Part shown: piece by piece, positions 52,541 to 64,000 of the stretch | Layout: every line of letters begins with the position of its first letter | Position numbering within the stretch: position 1 is the first letter of the stretch | Position numbers and translations under genes: made by a program | Notes under the pieces: generated by a model | What the model was told of the DNA's origin: nothing | Seen by the model: the letters and a program-made list of their open reading frames with translations, nothing else | Databases searched by the model: none | Assembly: GCF_000165395.2 (NCBI RefSeq) | Contig: NC_010574.1 | Location: 1,426,001 to 1,490,000, forward strand | Reading direction: 5' to 3' | DNA from: Babesia bovis T2Bo | Taxonomy: Eukaryota; Apicomplexa; Aconoidasida; Piroplasmida; Babesiidae | Length of the DNA: 64,000 bases

Positions 52541-54316
52541 CTAGGCGTATTCACCAATAACTGCAGGGTCCATTGGGTTACGGAGATCAAGGGTAATGAC
52601 AGCTCGTGTGTTACCCTCTTTGTCAATGCAGCTGCATTTTAGTTCTGTATCAGTGTATTTTGTGTCCTTTTTCATACGGGGCGACATGTGGAAGTCTGCA
52701 ACCTTCAAATTCGTACTCTCAACCGACCGGGCAAAAGGTGCGAAATCAGATAATTTTACCTTTTCATTATTTGTTGCATTAATCATCTCTTCAAAACAAT
52801 TGGAAGGTTCCAGTGTATGATCTTTGGGGCAGTAAAATCCAACAGGACTAGTTAAATAAGGATTGATCTTGCATTTTGTAATGCTAACGTGTTCCTCTTG
52901 CTTAGATATTTGGAAGCCATCAGTCCTGAACAGGTCGGTGCTTTCCACTCCACAACCATAGGTGTAGGGATCTGTTGGCATGAGGTAAAATAGGAGTCTC
53001 ATGTTAGCGTCTACCCGAACGCCATGGTGACGTTTAAGAACCCAATCATAATATAAGAGAGGAGTGTCTACCTTAAGAACCACGATACCGTTGCTTCGGT
53101 AAATGAGACTACGAATTCTATCAGGACCCATGACTTTAGTCAATACGTCGAAGTGCTTTGATCCAAAGATATCATTGAAATGTAAAGCGTCATTATACCT
53201 ATAAGGATTCCCCGTGTATATTTTTTGAAAATTAGTAGGTACCATCCTCTGTCTGACTTTCCCTAACAGTCCAACATCAAGCCAATCACGCCAAGGTGCA
53301 ACAACGTGGTACATCATCCCTGGATATAAGTTGTAGACGACGTACCTTGTTTCCTGTGGATGAGTTACATGTTGCGCCATATATTCCTGCGGCAGGATAT
53401 GACTATGGATATGGTTCACTATGCTGAGTACTTTTGTAGATCCTTGTGGACCTTGGCAGTAACAATGGTGATAGAAATGTGTTCTGACTCCCTTATCTGA
53501 CACTACAAATAGTTGAAACCTAGAATTTATCTTCCTACGACTATCGTAAAATTCGGTTTCATTTGCATAAGGTGTAATGTCACCATTCAACTCTTGCAAT
53601 CTTTTCCCGGGAAAACAGTGATCAGGCATTAATTGCTCCCCCGGTTTACAATATATACCAAAAATCATACCAGGTTCCAAGGTTAATGAACAATCAACTC
53701 TGTCAACGTCTGAAACTTTAAACCCTGGTACAAATGGTGCTGTGTTTTTAAACAACATATTATTTCCTGTCTCACAACCATATGCCATAGGGTATAGAGC
53801 GTCAAATCTTACTTTCAACCACCGGTAAAATGGTTTCTCATTTTTATTCCTTGGCATATATTTACAAGCAAGGTTGAGACTAAAGTTTTCAGGATCTTTG
53901 GCCAACAGAACTCCATTTATACCGTAATGTATATTTATATAATTATCTTCATGGCCACCTCTGGAAAACTTTATAGTTAACCCATCACTTCGAAATCTAT
54001 CCCGTAAAGCAACCTCTTTCAGAACAGCAGATTCAAAATCTTCGTCCTCAATGGGCAACAATAATCGCTCTTGCGGATTGCTGGGATACATTGTATACGC
54101 ACCTTCGGGATCTTTACCTGATCCACATACAAAACTTAAATGAGCACCTGGTGCCAAATATGTTTCATCTTTTACAAAACTTTTGTCATCCCTTAAAGAA
54201 GGAAGTGATGGTGGGTTTACTGCACCGGCTAACCATCGTGGCATGCTGCTATATATGGTAAAGATGGTAACACCATATACCAACAATGGTATGTTGGAAA
54301 CGCGAAGTTGTTTCAT
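52541..54316 (-). CDS. 6-Cys (s48/45) surface protein, array copy 3
   Basis: 591 residues. The signal peptide is the hydrophobic stretch IPLLVYGVTIFTIYSSM, ending near WLAGAV. Domain 1 has FVCGSGKD, NLACKYM, AYGCETGNNMLFKNT, DCSLTLEPG, GIYCKPGEQLMPDHCF and HCYCQGP. Domain 2 has YGCGVESTDLF, TKCKINP, FYCPKDH, NCFEEM and LKCSCID. About 55 bases around 53742-53796 match copies 1 and 2 (the YGCETGNNMLFKN segment), and 52736-52864 is identical to copy 2. Its middle region is unique (RYVVYNLYPGMMYHVV). There is no membrane anchor. A spacer of 1.1 kb separates it from copy 2. Confidence 0.93.
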   Translation of the reverse strand: MKQLRVSNIPLLVYGVTIFTIYSSMPRWLAGAVNPPSLPSLRDDKSFVKDETYLAPGAHLSFVCGSGKDPEGAYTMYPSNPQERLLLPIEDEDFESAVLKEVALRDRFRSDGLTIKFSRGGHEDNYINIHYGINGVLLAKDPENFSLNLACKYMPRNKNEKPFYRWLKVRFDALYPMAYGCETGNNMLFKNTAPFVPGFKVSDVDRVDCSLTLEPGMIFGIYCKPGEQLMPDHCFPGKRLQELNGDITPYANETEFYDSRRKINSRFQLFVVSDKGVRTHFYHHCYCQGPQGSTKVLSIVNHIHSHILPQEYMAQHVTHPQETRYVVYNLYPGMMYHVVAPWRDWLDVGLLGKVRQRMVPTNFQKIYTGNPYRYNDALHFNDIFGSKHFDVLTKVMGPDRIRSLIYRSNGIVVLKVDTPLLYYDWVLKRHHGVRVDANMRLLFYLMPTDPYTYGCGVESTDLFRTDGFQISKQEEHVSITKCKINPYLTSPVGFYCPKDHTLEPSNCFEEMINATNNEKVKLSDFAPFARSVESTNLKVADFHMSPRMKKDTKYTDTELKCSCIDKEGNTRAVITLDLRNPMDPAVIGEYA

Positions 54317-54771
54317 TGTTGCTAAATTAGACCACCGTCCATAGAATCATACCAAAATGTAGTTTGAGTGTTGTTTGAATCCTTGTTAGTATGTTTCATT
54401 TAGCGGATTCGAAATTGAACATTCACAGTTGAGTCTAGACATGTGATTTATAGCATGAAGTTACCACAATGATTTTGTGTCCTACTATAACAGATATTAA
54501 AACTATTCGCAGCTTGTTGGTTTTTAAGTCGCGATTGAAGTATATAACAGGCATATCTGCTTTTATCATTATTATTTTAAATAACTATTAATTTTATATA
54601 GGGAAGAGCATATTATTTTATACTCTTACTCGTTGCGAAATATGGCGTGTCCATGCTCATCGCTGTTTTAATGAAGTTTATTTAGAATTCATGATACTAT
54701 ATTTATCAAGCACACCGCATGCTAACAAATGTGCCTGATATGTAAAGCCAATCCCTATCATTTTGTATTTA
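54317..54771. other. Spacer between 6-Cys copies 3 and 4
   Basis: 455 bases, AT-rich, no gene seen. Likely the promoter of copy 3 and the 3' end of copy 4. Confidence 0.4.
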
Positions 54772-56610
54772 TTAAAATGCTTTATTGATGTTCCCCAGTT
54801 GCCTTGTCCTCGGTTTACGAAGGTCTAGAGTTATGCTGGCATGTACTTTCCCTTCTCTATCGAGACAACGGCACATGAGCTCTACTGAAGAGTATCGTAT
54901 ATGATCCCGGTTACTCGTTGACGTATGGAAATCCGCAACCTTTATATGCCGCCCTTCCAATGCTCTGGCCAGTGGTTCGAAATCAGATAGTGGCACCACG
55001 ACCTCCTTATCTTTGTGAAGCATCTCACTGAAGCAGTTGGGTGGCTCCAGCACGAAACCTTCAGGACAGTAAAATCCAACAGGACTAGATAAGTAAGGAT
55101 TGACCTTGCATTTAGTTACAGGCACTTGATCATATTCGAATGATAAGAGAAATCCTTCTTTATGAAATAGATCAGCACTATCAACACCACAACCATAGGT
55201 ATAGGGATCTGTAGGCACTATATACATAGCCAGCGCTAAACCTAAATGCGTACGAGCATTGTTTCTGCTGTCTAGCATAACCCAACCGTATGAAATTACT
55301 CTGTCAGGCTTTTTTAGAACGACAATGCCATTATCGTCGTATACAAATCTATAACTTACACCATTGTACAGTTCTGTTCTTCCAACGTAAAACCCTTTAC
55401 TTCCAATAGCATCGCTCAACGGTATCTCAACTAGTTTACCGTCATCAGCAATCATTCCAATATCCTGTACGGCATTCTTAGGTGATATCCAACCATATGC
55501 CTCTTCACCATTGCGTAGTTTTATTGAACTGTTGTTAACCAAAAATGTAAGATGCATTCCTGGGGAAAGTATATATGATAGTAAATATGGTGGCTTGTTC
55601 AAACTTACAATGCCACGATTCACCAGATTCATAATGTTTACTTCTGCATTCTTAGGCTTTTCAATTATTAGCTTTTTTGTCATTTTTCCGTTCCTATCGA
55701 CGCACGAACAGGATATAGGAGCTTTTTTGTCAAAATCATGGCTAAGCTTGATAAGCCTGAATCTTTCCGGGAATTCCTGATACGGAAAATCGGGGTCAAT
55801 ATAACTCTTATTGAAGCGGATGGTGAATCCTTGGGCATCTAAAACAGCTTCTTGGAAACATCTTGAAGGATATAAATGGTCTCCTGGCTTACAATAAATG
55901 CCAATAATCATATTTGGGATGGGGTCTATATAGCAGAGTCGCCTTTGACGTTTGATACTGATTGATTCATCCTCTTGTGGTATGCCATTTAGAAACAGAG
56001 CACTATCACTACTCTCACAACCATATGCCATGGGATATACGTCATCAAACCTTACTTCTAAAAATTTGAAACTAGCTGGTTTTGTATCATCATGAGGTTG
56101 GTACTTACAAGCGTAGTTGAGTGTAAAGTTATCTGGCCTTTTAGCCATGATAACGGCACTACTTGGATATTTAATTCGTAATCTCGTGCCATTGTGTTCA
56201 TCCTCGTACGACGATATGATATCTACATCACTACGAAATATATTGTGGTTAGGAAGTTCATGAGCAAGTCCTTTTGTTCCTTCGTACTCACCTTGAGATG
56301 GTAAGGTGTATTTTAAGGGGTTTTTTGGAAAACGTTCAACGGTTCCGTTTTTGAATATATCATCTGATCCACAAGTGAAAAACAAAGTATCTCCCTTTTC
56401 AAGTCGAACCACTTGATGTAGATTGTCACCAGGATTCAAATCAGTTTCATTGGAGAAGAAGTCTACCCTATTGGTTTTCCCTGTTTTTTGTGACGTTGTT
56501 ACATGAGATAGAGTGATATTTTCTACATTGGAAATCTTTAGCAATGTGAATAACAAGGAAAATGTAAATAGGCTTAAATATGAGCCATTTTGGTGGAGTT
56601 GTGACACCAT
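54772..56610 (-). CDS. 6-Cys (s48/45) surface protein, array copy 4
   Basis: 612 residues from ATG 56610 (MVSQLHQNGSYLSLFTFSLL); the frame upstream contains only a TTG start. Domain 1 shows FFTCGSDD, NYACKYQP, AYGCESSDSALF, LCYIDPIPN, GIYCKPGDHLYPSRCF and ISCSCVDR. Domain 2 shows YGCGVDSADLF, TKCKVNP, FYCPEG, NCFSEM and LMCRCLDR. Bases 54858-55110, most of domain 2, are identical to 47492-47744 of copy 1, although copies 2 and 3 lie between them. Outside that block the protein is well diverged. The C-terminus (ends RQLGNINKAF) has no anchor. Confidence 0.93.
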   Translation of the reverse strand: MVSQLHQNGSYLSLFTFSLLFTLLKISNVENITLSHVTTSQKTGKTNRVDFFSNETDLNPGDNLHQVVRLEKGDTLFFTCGSDDIFKNGTVERFPKNPLKYTLPSQGEYEGTKGLAHELPNHNIFRSDVDIISSYEDEHNGTRLRIKYPSSAVIMAKRPDNFTLNYACKYQPHDDTKPASFKFLEVRFDDVYPMAYGCESSDSALFLNGIPQEDESISIKRQRRLCYIDPIPNMIIGIYCKPGDHLYPSRCFQEAVLDAQGFTIRFNKSYIDPDFPYQEFPERFRLIKLSHDFDKKAPISCSCVDRNGKMTKKLIIEKPKNAEVNIMNLVNRGIVSLNKPPYLLSYILSPGMHLTFLVNNSSIKLRNGEEAYGWISPKNAVQDIGMIADDGKLVEIPLSDAIGSKGFYVGRTELYNGVSYRFVYDDNGIVVLKKPDRVISYGWVMLDSRNNARTHLGLALAMYIVPTDPYTYGCGVDSADLFHKEGFLLSFEYDQVPVTKCKVNPYLSSPVGFYCPEGFVLEPPNCFSEMLHKDKEVVVPLSDFEPLARALEGRHIKVADFHTSTSNRDHIRYSSVELMCRCLDREGKVHASITLDLRKPRTRQLGNINKAF

Positions 56611-57441
56611 GTTGCAAAAACATGTTATGAAGTTGTGTCCTGTAGCATAATATGTGAACAATTAGGTACCATGAAGATTTAAATCACCTGTTGCGATTCA
56701 TGTTGTGTAAGGAGTCAAAATTTTTCGTAGGCTATTAAAAGAAAAAATCAAAACAATCAATCCAATTCGGATTTTAATAGTAATGTTTATGATTCTCTAA
56801 GAGCCAGATTTCGTCCAATGGGATGATGAATTGTCTATACTCATTGGGACGTATTTTAGAAAATACATCATAGTCACTTGAACCACCACGGTACTACATT
56901 CGGCATGTTGTATTCCACTGCTGAGCAATTTTTATGGTTGCTTATAGCAATTTTGCTAGACTGCTAAAGAATGGCATATGATCATATGAGTTATATTTAG
57001 GTATAGTCAAAACGACATCTTCATATTCTTCAATGCCACACGCATGTATGTTCGGTTTATGCATTCGACGTAATTTTCCAGCTTGAATTTAGATACATTG
57101 ATTTTAACATTGACATAAACTGTAGTTAAAGAGAGTAGCTTTAACGTTAAAGTGCCAGGGATAGATAACCGGAAATAACAGACTGCTTGTAAGAAATAGA
57201 CAAGAATAATCTATTATAAGCATGCAGATATCAAACATAAATTGTCTTCCTCAACATATTGCTCGTTTTATAATGATTTGCTATGCTCGTATGCTGTCTG
57301 GCCATACACTAATAGAAAGGGCAATATTTGCACAGTTACAGTTGAATAAATGAATATTTTACGTAAGACTAATTACTACATATTACAATATTGCCTTAAC
57401 TTTTACAGCTATAAATGGGCATTTGTAAGTTTTTAATCTTC
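56611..57441. other. Spacer between 6-Cys copies 4 and 5
   Basis: 831 bases, AT-rich, no supported frame and no recognisable decayed 6-Cys copy. Likely the promoter of copy 4. Confidence 0.4.
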
Positions 57442-59289
57442 TTATTTATCACGTGGCCTACCTAGGTCAATGGTAATAGTGGCCATGACGGTACCATCTC
57501 TACGACGGCATCTACATTGTAAAGATTCTTCTAAATATTTTTTCGTATATTTCACCGATTTAGGACCGGTGAAATCAATGATCCTTAAATTGGGGGAATT
57601 TAACACACGCCCTTGAGGAGCATATTCATCTAAGCGAACTACGTGATTAGTGGAGACCAAATACGCACTATTAAAGCAATCCGCTGGCTCTAATACATAC
57701 TGCTTTGGGCAATAGAAACCTATTGGGCTATTTTTCCAGGCATTCAAAGTACATTTGACTTCTGTATGGTAATGTGCTCCTTTTTGAATATGTTGATTAT
57801 TAAATACAACTCCTTTTGTATTGAAAATGTCCGGATTCTCTGCACCACATCCATATGTATAAGGATCAGTTGGTACAATGTCAATAGTGATCATCGTATT
57901 CTTTTTCGTCAGAGGTCCCGAAAATCGGTCATAGTATTCATAAAGATAAGATAGACTGGCAATCCGTCGCTTCATAACAATAACAGAGTTTTCAGTAGTA
58001 GAGAATTCAAAGGTGTAGTTGTTAATGTTTTCAATCTTGTTCATTTTTAATCCAACATATCCTATTATACGATTGATCCTTATTTCTCTTAAGTGGGACA
58101 TGTTCGTAGTAGGGTTGTATGCTACGACACCAAAGTTTTCTGGATATAATAACAGACCACCAGCATCATTTCTATGATTGGCAATGCCATCCGATTTTGG
58201 AATGATAATTTTAATAACTTTATTAGTTGACAACGTTTTACGACATACCTTACGGGGCCAATTTCCATATCTGCGGTATATATCCATAATTTGGACAAAA
58301 TCGCACGTTTCCGTTTTTCTTAGGTTAACCTTCATGATTGATGTGATTTTATCGTCTTTGTTTCTGCATTGGCATGAAAAGGACATATCATGATTAAAAG
58401 CCTTGGGACTTAATTTCATAAGCCTCATATTACCATCAATCAGGTTGTGAGGGAAACTGTACTCCCGAAATTGATTGAACATAATTCTCTTACCATCCAT
58501 CCCTATTACCTGACGGAAGCAGTCATCAGGGTATACATAATCATCCTTTGAACAATATATACCTAGTATCATATTTGGTTCTGCTTCTATTTCACATTGA
58601 GCCGCTTCTAAAACTTTATCATGTGGCGTATCCGGGCCTATGGGTATTGAATTTTTAAACATATGATAACCAGCGCTGCCACAGCCATATGGTATGGGTA
58701 AAACATTTTTGAAGTTGATTTGCAACCAACGGAATTTTGCTGAGCCATTTACATCTGAAGGTATAAAAATACACAGCAGATTCAAGCTAAAATTCTTATT
58801 GTCTTTCGCTACAATTTTGGTGTCACGGGCGTAATCGATGAGCAGGTGGTCAAGTCCCATACTTCGGAAGGTACTTATCACCAATTCCCTATCCGAACGG
58901 TAGATGGTGTGATTAGGATAAACACGATTTGATGCTACATCTACTGGTTCATCCCCTTTCGGAAGTAGAATATGGGTTTTGGGGTTAGAGGGATGTAACA
59001 TAAATGTTCCCATAGTAGAGGACGCTTCTTTTCCACACGAATATTTCAAAGAGTCTCCTGGGTATAAATCTACAACTCGTAAAATATCATCCTCAGGCTC
59101 GAAATCTTCCGGCTTAACATACTGGATTGTTTTGGCTTCGAATACATACTCATTTACGGCTCTGAATGCATTAGTGATTGTATCATTAATACCCTTAGCG
59201 GCATACACTCCGTCCGTTGCATTGTGGAACAGTGCCAACGCAACAGCAGCTGTAATCAGCGTGGTATTGTGTACGATATTTCGCTTCAT
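57442..59289 (-). CDS. 6-Cys (s48/45) surface protein, array copy 5
   Basis: 615 residues from ATG 59289 (MKRNIVHNTTLITAAVALALF signal peptide). It is the most diverged copy. Domain 1 has KYSCGKEA, NLLCIFIP, PYGCGSAG, QCEIEAEPN, GIYCSKDD, DDCFRQ and FSCQCRN. Domain 2 has YGCGAENPDIF, KCTLNAW, FYCPKQ, ADCFNS and LQCRCRRR, plus two extra Cys (TCDF, VCRKT) between the domains. No long blocks are identical to other copies, so it seems to have escaped conversion; it may approximate the founder or have a separate role. The C-terminus (ends TIDLGRPRDK) has no anchor. Confidence 0.92.
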   Translation of the reverse strand: MKRNIVHNTTLITAAVALALFHNATDGVYAAKGINDTITNAFRAVNEYVFEAKTIQYVKPEDFEPEDDILRVVDLYPGDSLKYSCGKEASSTMGTFMLHPSNPKTHILLPKGDEPVDVASNRVYPNHTIYRSDRELVISTFRSMGLDHLLIDYARDTKIVAKDNKNFSLNLLCIFIPSDVNGSAKFRWLQINFKNVLPIPYGCGSAGYHMFKNSIPIGPDTPHDKVLEAAQCEIEAEPNMILGIYCSKDDYVYPDDCFRQVIGMDGKRIMFNQFREYSFPHNLIDGNMRLMKLSPKAFNHDMSFSCQCRNKDDKITSIMKVNLRKTETCDFVQIMDIYRRYGNWPRKVCRKTLSTNKVIKIIIPKSDGIANHRNDAGGLLLYPENFGVVAYNPTTNMSHLREIRINRIIGYVGLKMNKIENINNYTFEFSTTENSVIVMKRRIASLSYLYEYYDRFSGPLTKKNTMITIDIVPTDPYTYGCGAENPDIFNTKGVVFNNQHIQKGAHYHTEVKCTLNAWKNSPIGFYCPKQYVLEPADCFNSAYLVSTNHVVRLDEYAPQGRVLNSPNLRIIDFTGPKSVKYTKKYLEESLQCRCRRRDGTVMATITIDLGRPRDK

Positions 59290-61948
<2,659 letters not shown>

Positions 61949-62088
61949 GTTTAATAATATCGCTAAATTATTAATGTCTATAAAGTCTTCTAAGACGTTG
62001 GTCACAGGGTGTGGAGTGTACTTTATGCCACGCACCCTTATATTAAGCTCAATATTAATTTAAATAGATAGACCAAAATGCGGTAAAA

Positions 62089-63059
62089 ATGGCGCATAAT
62101 CATGCCATTTCAACGATGGCCGCTATGGCTTCGCGGAACACAAAAGCCGCTAACCGTGCTAAGGCTTCAATGAAGCGTTTTCGTACGGCTGTAACAAAGA
62201 TTCTGAATGAGGTATGTATACCATTTGTATATAAACGCTATATGTTACAGGTTGAAGAATCAGACGCGGATACTTTGGACAGCGTCAGTGTGTAGGTGGC
62301 TCTGATCATTTCGTAATCTGACGACAGAGCTGACGCCATTAAACGTGTAAAGGCAGATGCCACTGAAGTGCTTACGGACTTGCATGGGTATTCCGAGGAG
62401 ATAACTGCAACGAAGGTATACTATATGCCAAGATCCATCATCATTATTAGGCATCTGATGAGCTATATAACTCCTTGTTAACGGAGCTAAAGGGTTACTT
62501 AGATAAGATTGATGCCGTGCAATCTCGTTTATCTATGGTAGAATCTGATCCTAGTGAGGCTACTGCGTCTAATGAGACTCCAACAGTAGTAAAGAGCGTG
62601 AAAATAGCCTCAAGCCCTCGTGAAACTGCTCAAAGTAGCAATGTACAAAGGCAGCTACAGCAGCAATTGGCTCCTCCTAGGTATGAGCAATATGCGATCG
62701 TTTATATTTATTTACAGTTTCATATCTCCAATTGATTCCACCATTTTCAACGAACGTTCTGAGCAGATCAGTCATTTACGTTCAAGTGTCTACGACATCC
62801 ATGACATATATGTTCAAATTGGCGATATAGCAGAGCAACAAGGAGACCAATTGGGTATGTGTACATGCATAATCTAATATAGTGGCATACAGACAACATC
62901 GAGATGAACATGATACGGACGCTTGGTGACACACTGGAAACCAATGTAGCTATACAAAACACGGCTGATCGTGAAAGCACATCATGGAGGCACAGATTTG
63001 TGATATGTGTATTGCTACTATGCTTGATTGTCATCATTTTCAAGTATCGATCTCTTTGA
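62089..63059 (+). CDS. Syntaxin-like SNARE with C-terminal anchor
   Basis: Six short exons joined across 34-42-base introns encode about 240 residues. The last two exons read NERSEQISHLRSSVYDIHDI, then VQIGDIAEQQGDQLDNIEMNM: heptad hydrophobics around a central Gln (the V-Q-I-G layer), as in Q-SNAREs. They end in a membrane anchor RFVICVLLLCLIVIIFKYRSL. Upstream exons (KASMKRFRTAVTKILNE, TKASDELYNSLLTELKGY) form helices like a syntaxin N-terminal domain. It should mediate fusion on a secretory or endosomal membrane. The exact syntaxin class is not assigned. The splice at about 62290-62331 has alternative borders. Confidence 0.75.
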
Positions 63060-63253
63060 GTTCCCAGTGGCAACTACTGGAACATTGGCACCAATTAAAT
63101 TACAACAATGCAGTTTTAATATGGAAATTATTTGTGTCTGTGCGATTTTATCCATATTGTTTATTTTCCCCCTTGGGGGAGAATTATGTGTTATAAATGG
63201 TAACACAACTATCCCATCATTTTACAGAAGCATCCTATAAGTCCAAAAATGGC

Positions 63254-63952
63254 TTAAACGGTTAAAACAACTTTAATATGCGCCTTGGGTTTTCTTATGA
63301 TATCGCATCTACCTTTCGCACGAAAGAGTGGCTTTTTAATGAACCCTCCGTTGGTTGCTGTTAATTCTCTAAATTTGGGGGCCAAAGGTACATTATCATC
63401 ACCGTACATCCGTTGAGCATTGGTTAGGGCAGATTTAATTAGCTTGTAAATAGCTACTGCGTAACGATTAGCTCCCCGTTGTGCTAAATCGCCCATGGCA
63501 ACCATTACAGGCAGTTTTTTTATTTGTCTGAATATTTTGTTAACTTTAATGGGCGATAATAGCTGCCAACGTGCAACTGCTTGGACTCTTCTTTCAAGCT
63601 GAATCTTGTCTAATCTGCCGCCCTTATGTCGCTTACGATAAGGCCAATTATACTCACGTCGATATGCTTCATCAAGCATGATCTTTTTCCACTGCTTTAA
63701 CGAATTAGCCACCATACGATCACATGGACTATCTCCTTTGTAATTCCTTCTAGGAAATGGTGAGTTGATTCTTTGAACCTATGTAATATAACCAAGGGTA
63801 ATAACACTACTTACTATTTCCATTTTCTTGGATCTTGAGGTACGTAAAATAGCGCCCAATGGCTGGATCCCATGATTACCTGAATCATTGATCACAAATG
63901 CAATGATATGGACAGATGTGGCTAACTGGAAAACCCAAATCCAAGAATGCAT
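63254..63952 (-). CDS. Organellar ribosomal protein uL22
   Basis: The main exon holds the L22 signature: AVARWQLLSPIKVNKIFRQI, the helix YKLIKSALTNAQ, and RAKGRCDIIRKPKAHIKVVL at the end. One 36-base intron (63779-63814) adds the upstream exon with VQRINSPFPRRNYKGD. ATG 63952 gives a hydrophobic start (MHSWIWVFQLATSVHIIAFVI), like a signal peptide, followed by a basic region. That is the bipartite targeting pattern of nuclear-encoded apicoplast proteins. The frame stays open toward the right edge, so a further upstream start is possible. About 220 residues. The apicoplast assignment is inferred from the leader only. Confidence 0.78.
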
Positions 63953-64000
63953 TGCATTTTTCTTAGAACGCAACGAGCGATTGGTCGGCGTTGCTCTCTC

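Overview
The window looks like nuclear DNA of an apicomplexan piroplasm, most likely a Babesia sensu stricto species of the B. bovis type. Three things point this way. There are five tandem 6-Cys (s48/45) surface-protein genes. Genes are packed very tightly, with GT..AG introns mostly 34-40 bases long. There are apicomplexan versions of housekeeping genes, such as H2A.Z with a GGK-repeat tail, a DOZI-type DDX6 helicase and organellar ribosomal proteins. The genus is an inference from gene content; no species-specific marker was searched.

Layout. 1-6181: PRP31 (+, 5' end outside the window) converges on a very compact minus-strand train reading TBCE, CWC27, NEDD8-like modifier, with 2 and 12 bases between the coding regions; PCNA lies upstream. 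6522-15588: an unrecognised beta-propeller-like protein, a membrane thioredoxin, a YqeH-type GTPase, a PRCC-like protein, a secreted proline-rich protein, a mitoferrin-like carrier and a small basic protein. 15985-22267: 14-3-3, FCF1, a FAM136A-like twin-cysteine protein, H2A.Z, a TRAPPC5-like subunit, DDX6/DOZI and a short hypothetical. 23344-36018: a RING-H2 protein, then two large paralogous type I membrane proteins with thrombospondin type 1 repeats. These two lie on opposite strands around a mitochondrial-like gene and a multispan membrane gene. 36491-47296: organellar bL32, two probable mitochondrial membrane proteins, a DnaJ, a bacterial-type Leu/Phe-tRNA-protein transferase and a 1,824-residue URB1-like ribosome-assembly protein.

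47394-59289 is the 6-Cys array: five minus-strand genes, each with a signal peptide, two s48/45-type domains and no obvious membrane anchor. They are mosaics of one another. Copies 1 and 2 share 495 identical bases over the first domain, copies 1 and 4 share 253 identical bases over the second domain, and copies 2 and 3 share 129 identical bases in the second domain. The middles differ throughout. This pattern indicates repeated gene conversion. The array has long AT-rich spacers, unlike the rest of the window. 60707-63952: KRR1, a syntaxin-like SNARE and an organellar uL22 with a signal-like N-terminus.

Many genes feed ribosome assembly (FCF1, URB1, KRR1, YqeH), splicing (PRP31, CWC27, PRCC) or organelle function. 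The host-facing content is the 6-Cys array, the two TSP1 proteins and the secreted proline-rich protein. Exon joins were made by eye from GT/AG sites, reading frame and family resemblance.
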